Shown here piece by piece: positions 1 through 4,258 of a stretch of DNA of 5,362 nucleotides (position 1 is its first letter; each line of letters begins with the position of its first letter). Made by a program: the position numbers and the translations under genes. The notes under the pieces were generated by a model, which did not search any database, had not been told where the DNA came from, and saw only the letters and a list, made by a program, of their open reading frames with translations. Source of the DNA: Patescibacteria group bacterium (GTDB taxonomy: Bacteria > Patescibacteriota > Dojkabacteria > SC72). The DNA is taken from assembly GCA_018818345.1 (NCBI GenBank), contig JAHISI010000019.1, positions 1-5,362 of the forward strand, read 5' to 3'.

Positions 1-3
1 GAT

Positions 4-21
4 ATTAAAAATATTTTTAAT
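4..21. repeat. 18-bp perfect A/T palindrome, possible weak terminator
   Basis: The 18 bases read the same on both strands (ATTAAAAAT followed by ATTTTTAAT). As RNA it could fold into about seven A-U pairs closed by an AUAU loop. It lies about 20 bases past the stop codon of the minus-strand membrane protein gene, with a T-rich 3' arm in that direction, so it could help end that transcript. It has no G-C pairs, so the hairpin would be weak. A bent or easily melted spacer, or chance in AT-rich DNA, is equally possible. Confidence 0.35.
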
Positions 22-40
22 GTGTTATCCATAAACGCTA

Positions 41-448
41 TTATACACTATCTAATTCTTTGTAGATAGAACAAATTAAGGCAGAGAGTAGTGACACTCC
101 AACAATAGTAATGGTAGGAGTAACTACAAAGCTAGCAATTTCAATGGTTCCCCAACTTATTCCTTCAAATACATAATCATTAATATATAACCCTGTCATA
201 AATATTTTCAAAAGAAAGAAAACTCCAACCAGTAATATTGCTGACATCAAAAAATGTGTCGGGAAATTTGCTTTGATTGTAAGGAATTTGAGTAATGGAC
301 CCGCTACCATTACCGTTAAGGTCAATATCAGTATTGAGACAAAAAAATACAATGGAATAGTTGGTAGAACAATACCCTTGTTAAACAATCCAATAACAAA
401 GAATAGGATTAAAAAGTATACAAACAAAGATTTGATAAATTGCTTCAT
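41..448 (-). CDS. Small four-helix membrane protein, YvlD / phage-holin-family-4-like
   Basis: The 135-residue protein is almost entirely hydrophobic, with four predicted membrane segments near residues 8-24, 28-50, 66-88 and 104-128. The order of features resembles the YvlD / phage holin family 4 group (PF04020) of short four-helix bacterial proteins. A helix ends in a PLLKF motif (51-55), which resembles the family's RPxLKLLTLP stretch. A polar loop with a Phe-Glu-Gly-Ile-Ser segment (94-98) precedes the last helix, and a charged C-terminal tail (KELDS) follows. Despite the family name most members are chromosomal and of unknown function, and no lysis gene is nearby, so I would not call it a holin. 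It starts at ATG 448 with no Shine-Dalgarno sequence and ends in TAA. It is divergent from pyruvate kinase across about 96 bases. That it is a real membrane protein is likely; the family assignment is from pattern memory only. Confidence 0.72.
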   Translation of the reverse strand: MKQFIKSLFVYFLILFFVIGLFNKGIVLPTIPLYFFVSILILTLTVMVAGPLLKFLTIKANFPTHFLMSAILLVGVFFLLKIFMTGLYINDYVFEGISWGTIEIASFVVTPTITIVGVSLLSALICSIYKELDSV

Positions 449-478
449 ATTTAGCAGTAAAAATATTAAGACATAAAT

Positions 479-487
479 AATATATCA
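479..487 (-). promoter_or_regulatory. Possible extended -10 element for the membrane protein gene
   Basis: Read on the minus strand this is TGATATATT, a TGn plus TATATT extended -10. It would start transcription about 20-25 bases before the ATG at 448. No convincing -35 box lies upstream. A second candidate -10, TAATAT on the minus strand at 463-468, would leave only about seven leader bases. The region is very AT-rich, so chance matches are likely. Confidence 0.3.
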
Positions 488-495
488 CACCATCA

Positions 496-524
496 TAGAC
501 ATGAATAGTTTGTTTAAGTATACT
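496..524 (+). promoter_or_regulatory. Sigma70-like promoter of pyruvate kinase
   Basis: A -35 box TAGACA (496-501) and a -10 box TATACT (519-524) each differ from consensus at one base and are separated by the ideal 17 bases. Transcription would start near 531, about 14 bases before the ATG at 545. This settles the pyk start: an in-frame TTG at 527 would lie upstream of the predicted first base of the mRNA. The leader is too short for a normal ribosome-binding site and none is visible. Confidence 0.68.
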
Positions 525-544
525 GATTGTATCGAAACTGCCTA

Positions 545-1927
545 ATGAAAAACTATTCTAAAACTAAAATAATAGCCACTATTGGACCATCTTCTTGGGA
601 TGCTCCCATATTAAGGGAGATGTATTCTGCTGGAATGGATATTGCTAGAATAAATGCATCCTTTGCTGATTTTGCAGAATTAGAAAGAGTTTCAAACACT
701 TTAAGAACCACTTCACCAAGAATTGGAATCATGCTCGATACCCAAGGGCATAAGATAAGAGTAACTGGCTTAGATCATGAAATAACCGTAGACGGTGAAA
801 TCTCAATTCCAAATACCTTTAATATCACATATCCTGATTTATACAAAGACGTATCTGTGGGAACAAGAATCCTATTAGACGATGGCAATATTCAATTAGT
901 TGTTAAAACTATACAAAACACTGAAGTAATATGTACTGTAACACAACCTGGCATATTGAAACCAAACAAGACTGTAAATATCCCTGATGTTAATTTAAAC
1001 TTCCCAGCTATAACAGAAAAGGACAAGGCAGATATTCTTTTTGCCGTTGAACATAGATTTGATTTCCTCTCTCTCTCTTTTGTTAGAAATAAAGAAGATA
1101 TTCTTACAATAAGAGAATTAATAAGGGAGAGTAACATCAAGTTAATAGCTAAAATTGAAAATGTCCAAGGAGTAGAAAATTTTGACGAGATACTTTCAGC
1201 AACAGATGCCATTATGATTGCAAGGGGAGATCTTGGAGTTGAAATACCATTTGAAAAGGTTCCAATATTACAGAAACAGTTCATATACAAATGTAGACAA
1301 GCTGGAAAACCTGTTATTGTTGCAACTCAGATGCTTGAATCTATGAAAGATTCAATACAACCTACTAGAGCTGAGATATCAGATGTTGCGAATGCTGTAA
1401 TGGACGGTGCAGATGCTTTAATGCTTTCTGCAGAAACATCTACAGGGAAGAATCCAGTAGTAGCTGTGGCTACTATGCAAAAGATCGCAAAAGAAGCTGA
1501 ATCAGTATTACAACAAAGTCCAATCTATGGGCATACGTCAGCACCTTTAGAAGTTGATGAATTATGTAGGAATCTATGTGATATTTCTGAGAGTATGAAA
1601 TTGAAGGGTATTGTAGTTATATCCAATACAGGACAAACAGTGTTAAGTCTTTCAAGGCATAGACCCAATGCTCCTGTATGGGAGATTAGTAGTTCATTAG
1701 AACAGATCAGACACGATTCCTTACTTAATGGGGTTACTGGTTTCTTTCTTAAAGATCTACCTCAGGATAGGGATGAGTGTACTCAACATGCTGTAGAAGT
1801 GGTTTATGCACAAGGGGAGTTGGATTTAAACGATAAAATTGCTATTATTAGCGGTAGTTCTATAAGACATAATACAACTGACGCTATTTTAGAGATAGTT
1901 CAAGTTAAGAATGTCTTATCCAGATAA
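545..1927 (+). CDS. pyk: Pyruvate kinase
   Basis: Pyruvate kinase is cytoplasmic and turns phosphoenolpyruvate plus ADP into pyruvate plus ATP, the last step of glycolysis. The 460 residues match the usual length without an extra C-terminal PEP-utiliser domain. The A domain opens with TKIIATIGPSS (7-17). The B domain spans roughly 70-155. Catalytic features follow: K203 in AKIEN with metal ligand E205, RGD (227-229) with metal ligand D229, and T261 in ATQMLESM. PTRAEISDVANAV begins at 273, and a C-terminal regulatory domain covers about 335-460. Oddities: the usual NFSHG reads NASFA (37-41), losing the ATP-contacting His, and the usual DTKGPE reads DTQGHK (65-70). Lys at the position equivalent to rabbit Glu117, with Gln67 and Val73, resembles potassium-independent enzymes. 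I chose ATG 545 over TTG 527 because TTG lies before the predicted transcription start. The tRNA-Cys gene follows at once and is probably cotranscribed. Confidence 0.97.
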   Translation: MKNYSKTKIIATIGPSSWDAPILREMYSAGMDIARINASFADFAELERVSNTLRTTSPRIGIMLDTQGHKIRVTGLDHEITVDGEISIPNTFNITYPDLYKDVSVGTRILLDDGNIQLVVKTIQNTEVICTVTQPGILKPNKTVNIPDVNLNFPAITEKDKADILFAVEHRFDFLSLSFVRNKEDILTIRELIRESNIKLIAKIENVQGVENFDEILSATDAIMIARGDLGVEIPFEKVPILQKQFIYKCRQAGKPVIVATQMLESMKDSIQPTRAEISDVANAVMDGADALMLSAETSTGKNPVVAVATMQKIAKEAESVLQQSPIYGHTSAPLEVDELCRNLCDISESMKLKGIVVISNTGQTVLSLSRHRPNAPVWEISSSLEQIRHDSLLNGVTGFFLKDLPQDRDECTQHAVEVVYAQGELDLNDKIAIISGSSIRHNTTDAILEIVQVKNVLSR

Positions 1928-1930
1928 CAC

Positions 1931-2006
1931 GGTGACGTAGCCAAGTTGGTTAAGGCCGCGGTCTGCAAAACCGCTATCATGGGTCCGAATCCCATCGTCA
2001 CCTCCA
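1931..2006 (+). tRNA. tRNA-Cys (anticodon GCA), CCA encoded
   Basis: A full cloverleaf can be drawn. The acceptor stem GGTGACG (1931-1937) pairs perfectly with CGTCACC (1996-2002). The D stem is GCC/GGC. The anticodon stem GCGGT/ACCGC closes loop CTGCAAA with anticodon GCA at 1965-1967. A four-base variable loop follows, then T stem ATGGG/CCCAT. The discriminator is T at 2003, the U73 that CysRS recognises, and CCA is encoded at 2004-2006. The T loop reads TCCGAAT, so position 55 is C where U (pseudouridine) is nearly universal. The gene begins three bases after the pyk stop codon and has no clear promoter of its own, so it is probably released from a pyk transcript by RNase P. Confidence 0.95.
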
Positions 2007-2014
2007 TTTAATGA

Positions 2015-2043
2015 TTGAAAATCTAACTCTTTTAGATTAGAAT
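2015..2043 (+). promoter_or_regulatory. Sigma70-like promoter of tRNA-Leu
   Basis: A -35 box TTGAAA (2015-2020) and a -10 box TAGAAT (2038-2043) are each one base off consensus with a 17-base spacer. The predicted start near 2050 lies about six bases before the mature 5' end of tRNA-Leu, so that tRNA can be made independently of pyk. The spacer is almost filled by the inverted repeat at 2020-2038. Confidence 0.6.
2020..2038. repeat. Inverted repeat inside the tRNA-Leu promoter spacer
   Basis: Two perfect 7-base arms, AATCTAA (2020-2026) and TTAGATT (2032-2038), flank a CTCTT loop. They run from the last base of the -35 box to the first base of the -10 box. The repeat could be an operator, or, as RNA read through from pyk and tRNA-Cys, a small 3' hairpin or weak terminator. 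No T tract follows it, which argues against a standard terminator. Confidence 0.45.
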
Positions 2044-2055
2044 AGCGTAAATTAT

Positions 2056-2139
2056 GCCGAGATGGTGGAACTGGCAGACACGCGGGACTTAAAATCCCGT
2101 TCTAGAAATAGAGTGAGGGTTCAAGTCCCTCTCCCGGCA
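2056..2139 (+). tRNA. tRNA-Leu (anticodon UAA), CCA not encoded
   Basis: This is a class II tRNA. The acceptor 5' strand is GCCGAGA (2056-2062) and the 3' strand TCCCGGC (2132-2138), with discriminator A at 2139. The D stem starts GTGG at 2065. The anticodon stem CGGGA/TCCCG (2083-2087, 2095-2099) closes loop CTTAAAA with anticodon TAA at 2090-2092. A long variable arm forms TCTA-GAAA-TAGA (2101-2112) with a GNRA-type tetraloop. T arm GAGGG-TTCAAGT-CCCTC is standard. The acceptor stem has one mismatch, A5 opposite C68 (2060 and 2134). The bases after the discriminator are TAT, so CCA must be added by a CCA-adding enzyme, unlike the neighbouring tRNA-Cys. No terminator is visible in the 17 bases before the convergent gene end. 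Confidence 0.95.
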
Positions 2140-2156
2140 TATTCAAAAAGAAATTA

Positions 2157-2420
2157 CTAATCAGCCTCATCAAACTTATCCTGATCCTTGTTCCCACACT
2201 TAGGACATACCATTTCTCCTTTATACAATCCTTCATATACATAACCACATACTAAACACTTCCATCTTCTCCATGAGCTATCTAAACCATGAGGAGGAGG
2301 TTCTTTAACTACAAATTCATCAGGATTAACAGGTGCAACATTAGAAGTAATATCAGGCACAGGTGTTGGAGTAGGTGTAGGAATAGTATTCTGTTGATTA
2401 CTCTTTAATATATCCTCCAT
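2157..2420 (-). CDS. Small protein with C-terminal rubredoxin-like metal-binding domain
   Basis: The 87-residue protein has two parts. Residues 1-48 are a polar, proline-rich tail with a Thr-Pro repeat (14-22), probably unstructured. Residues 50-85 form a rubredoxin-type knuckle domain: WKCLVCGYVYEG (53-64), then CPKCG (72-76). The metal ligands would be C55, C58, C72 and C75. The gap of 13 residues between the Cys pairs is like the short C-terminal domain of rubrerythrin, not the longer gap of free rubredoxin. GYVYEG and the trailing DKF favour an iron (electron-transfer) site over a plain zinc ribbon, but sequence cannot settle the metal. There is no signal peptide or membrane segment. Its start ATG 2420 lies 23 bases inside the end of the upstream kinase gene, so the two are cotranscribed and perhaps translationally coupled. 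GGAGG lies just after, not before, the start. Partner and function are unknown. Confidence 0.85.
   Translation of the reverse strand: MEDILKSNQQNTIPTPTPTPVPDITSNVAPVNPDEFVVKEPPPHGLDSSWRRWKCLVCGYVYEGLYKGEMVCPKCGNKDQDKFDEAD
2355..2381 (-). repeat. Thr-Pro codon repeat
   Basis: Roughly six-base tandem units encode alternating Pro and Thr at residues 14-22 of the rubredoxin-like protein, with slight codon variation between units. Such repeats can change length by slippage and usually form a stiff, extended linker. Here it separates the N-terminal end from the metal-binding domain. Confidence 0.6.
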
Positions 2421-3012
2421 CTTTAATATTTTTTAAAATTAAATCATAAGTCTCCTTCTCATTCATATGGGAAGAATCTATGACAATATCATTGTACTCG
2501 CTGGGATCTGAATAATTAATACCCTGAATATCATAATACCTTCTATAATCCATATTATATCGCTTAACCAAGTCTAACCTCATTCGAATATATGGAATAA
2601 TATTTTTGTAACTTATCTCAAAACCATACTTCGTCATAGCTCTCAGTGTTCTAACATGCAAATTGGCTTCAATCCAAATCTTCACAGTACAAGGAATTTC
2701 TTTCTTAGTAGCTAATGCTGCAAAGTTCTTAGACTCAATCAACACATTGGGAGATTCACTCTCTTGGAAAATAATTTCATCTACCTTTTTATCCAATTCT
2801 TTTAACAATATCTCATTTTCCTGGAAATATGCACGATCATTATTTGCATAGCCCTCCTCTTCTAAAAGCTTTCTAAAGATTCCACCACCATATACACGCT
2901 TCAAATTGAAATGTTCTGCTAACATCTTAGCAATAGTAGAACTACCACTACCACCAGGACCACCTATTACAAAAAGATATCCTAAATCTTTAGATCTAAT
3001 CTTTTGATTCAT
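2398..3012 (-). CDS. Archaeal-type cytidylate (CMP) kinase-like P-loop kinase
   Basis: The 204-residue protein fits the archaeal-type CMP kinase group (COG1102 / cytidylate_kin2-like), which transfers phosphate from ATP to CMP or dCMP in the cytoplasm. After a short N-terminal extension comes the P-loop GGPGGSGSST (17-26). Ser24 replaces the Walker A lysine; archaeal relatives typically have Thr there (GSGTTT). VYGGGIFRKL (40-49) matches the family's VYAGxIFR motif. VLIESK (90-95) replaces the usual VIEGR, with Lys for the Arg. KIWIEA (111-116) is a core strand, and an Arg-rich lid (RMRLDLVKRY, 143-152) precedes YNDIVIDSS (173-181). The gene starts at ATG 3012, six bases after a perfect TATAAT, so the mRNA may be leaderless. 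It is divergent from ftsW and overlaps the rubredoxin-like gene by 23 bases. Substrate could be another nucleotide, because the nucleotide-contact residues have drifted. Confidence 0.82.
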   Translation of the reverse strand: MNQKIRSKDLGYLFVIGGPGGSGSSTIAKMLAEHFNLKRVYGGGIFRKLLEEEGYANNDRAYFQENEILLKELDKKVDEIIFQESESPNVLIESKNFAALATKKEIPCTVKIWIEANLHVRTLRAMTKYGFEISYKNIIPYIRMRLDLVKRYNMDYRRYYDIQGINYSDPSEYNDIVIDSSHMNEKETYDLILKNIKDGGYIKE

Positions 3013-3031
3013 ACACTAATTATAGTATATT
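3004..3031 (+). promoter_or_regulatory. Candidate ftsW-murG promoter
   Basis: TTGATT (3004-3009) and TATATT (3026-3031) are separated by 16 bases. The predicted start near 3038 leaves only about six leader bases before the ftsW ATG at 3044. The -35 box overlaps the first codons of the divergent kinase gene. In such AT-rich DNA other -10 choices (TATAGT at 3021-3026, TAATAAT at 3031-3037) are possible. Confidence 0.42.
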
Positions 3032-3050
3032 AATAATCAGACTATGTCCA
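3019..3050 (-). promoter_or_regulatory. Candidate promoter of the CMP kinase unit
   Basis: The minus strand carries a perfect -10, TATAAT, at 3024-3019, ending six bases before the ATG at 3012, so the first transcribed base would be about the A of the start codon. TGGACA (3050-3045) resembles a -35 but is 20 bases away; an overlapping TATACT (3029-3024) is only 15 bases away. The -10 is convincing; the -35 is not. Confidence 0.45.
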
Positions 3051-4258
3051 ATCAAAATATTGCCCAAAAACGAAGAACAAAAAAAATACTAACAGGTCAT
3101 AAACCAGATAGTATCATACTCATATTTGCCATAATGATGGCCGTATTTGGTGCAATAATGATATTTGATGCCAGTGTATACCAAGCCAATACTGTTTTTA
3201 ATGATCAATTCTACTTTTTAAAATCCCAACTTGTATGGTTAGTAATGGGTATAATACCTGCAGTATTAATATATTTCTGGGACTATCGTAAAATCCTTAA
3301 GCTTGCATTTCCAGCATTAATCATAACTATTGTACTGCTCGTACTCGTACTTGTACTTGGAGAAGCCCTCAATGGGTCAAAACGATGGTTTGCCATAGGT
3401 TCACTACCAAAGATACAACCTGCGGAATTTGCAAAGATAACCTTGATTATGTACCTCTCAAGTTGGCTTGCCAAAAGGGATTACAAATACAAAGATTTTA
3501 AATCGGCATTAAGAGAAGGATTTGTAAAAAATCTTTTGGGTTTCTTGGCCATCCTTGGTACAGTAGCAGTATTGATTCTCTTAGAGCCAGATCTTGGAAC
3601 AACTATGATCCTTTGTATCACTTGCTTCATCATGTTCTTAATGGCAGGGGAGGATAGGACACACACATTGGCATCTGGCTCTGCGTTACTCCTGCTTGTA
3701 CCCGTTGCAGCATTGGCAGCAATACTCGAACCATACCGGCTTAAGCGGGTTATGACCTTTATGAGCTTACTATTCACAGGTAAAGTTGCCGACCCTCAGG
3801 GTAGTGGATATCAAATGCAACAGATATTAATAGGTATTGGATCAGGGGGAATATTTGGAACGGGTTTTGGTCAATCAAGGCAAAGGTTTGGCTACCTAGT
3901 TGAAAACACTGCATTCACAGATTCAATATTTGCAGTAATACTTGAAGAGTTAGGCTTCTTAGGGGGTACCCTCATTATAATTGCATGGCTAGTATTCCTT
4001 TGGAGAGGATTGAAAATTGCCATGGGAGCACCAGATAAACAGGGACGATTACTTGCAGCAGGAATTACGGTATGGCTTGTGATGCAAACACTTTTGAACA
4101 TTGCGGCCAATGTTGGATTCATACCTCTAACAGGAATGCCTATACCATTGCTTAGCTATGGAGGTTCTAGCACTATCGTTTCCCTCATAGGAATTGGTAT
4201 ACTATTAAATATTAGTAAATACTCGAATATTCAGAATGGACAAACAAAAGTTAACTAA
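3044..4258 (+). CDS. ftsW: SEDS-family peptidoglycan glycosyltransferase FtsW
   Basis: FtsW polymerises lipid II into glycan strands at the septum, working with a class B penicillin-binding protein. The 404-residue protein has a basic cytoplasmic start (KRRTKK, 9-14) and about ten membrane helices, as expected of SEDS proteins. Family signatures appear in order: NGSKRW (110-115), QPAEFAK (125-131), EPDLGTT (181-187), YRLKR (231-235), DPQGSGYQ (250-257), TDSIFAV (292-298) followed by EELG, and near the end NVGFIPLTG and LLSYGGSS. D293 aligns with the essential SEDS aspartate. The loop before it is unusual: LVENTAFTD is two residues longer than LPEAHTD or LPEPIGD and lacks the Pro and His. RodA is the main alternative, but the directly following murG points to FtsW in a dcw cluster. 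The ATG lies about 13 bases past a candidate -10 with no Shine-Dalgarno. The end overlaps murG by 23 bases. Confidence 0.94.
   Translation: MSNQNIAQKRRTKKILTGHKPDSIILIFAIMMAVFGAIMIFDASVYQANTVFNDQFYFLKSQLVWLVMGIIPAVLIYFWDYRKILKLAFPALIITIVLLVLVLVLGEALNGSKRWFAIGSLPKIQPAEFAKITLIMYLSSWLAKRDYKYKDFKSALREGFVKNLLGFLAILGTVAVLILLEPDLGTTMILCITCFIMFLMAGEDRTHTLASGSALLLLVPVAALAAILEPYRLKRVMTFMSLLFTGKVADPQGSGYQMQQILIGIGSGGIFGTGFGQSRQRFGYLVENTAFTDSIFAVILEELGFLGGTLIIIAWLVFLWRGLKIAMGAPDKQGRLLAAGITVWLVMQTLLNIAANVGFIPLTGMPIPLLSYGGSSTIVSLIGIGILLNISKYSNIQNGQTKVN

Noticed and set aside
273..476. Plus-strand open frame of 67 codons opposite the membrane protein gene
   Set aside because: It is antisense to a clear membrane protein, has no recognisable motif, and crosses the region holding the candidate promoters.
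527..544. TTG at 527 as the start of pyruvate kinase, adding six residues
   Set aside because: It lies before the predicted transcription start near 531, directly after the -10 box. The added residues (YRNCL) match nothing in the family, and ATG 545 puts the conserved TKIIATIGPS at the normal distance.
892..1290. Minus-strand open frame inside pyruvate kinase
   Set aside because: It is fully antisense to a firmly identified gene and its Ser-rich sequence has no domain features.
2140..2156. Terminator between tRNA-Leu and the convergent rubredoxin-like gene
   Set aside because: The 17 bases hold only an A run (T run on the minus strand) with no hairpin before it, so I do not call a terminator, though one would be expected here.
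2663..2851. Plus-strand open frame of 62 codons opposite the CMP kinase gene
   Set aside because: It is antisense to the kinase core and has no motif or start signal.
3332..3359. Imperfect GTACT-type tandem repeat in ftsW
   Set aside because: The period is irregular and it encodes the Leu/Val core of a membrane helix, so codon choice explains it.
3283..4122. Three minus-strand open frames (3283-3474, 3481-3777, 3892-4122) inside ftsW
   Set aside because: All are antisense to ftsW, carry no motifs, and have the composition expected from reverse reading of hydrophobic codons.
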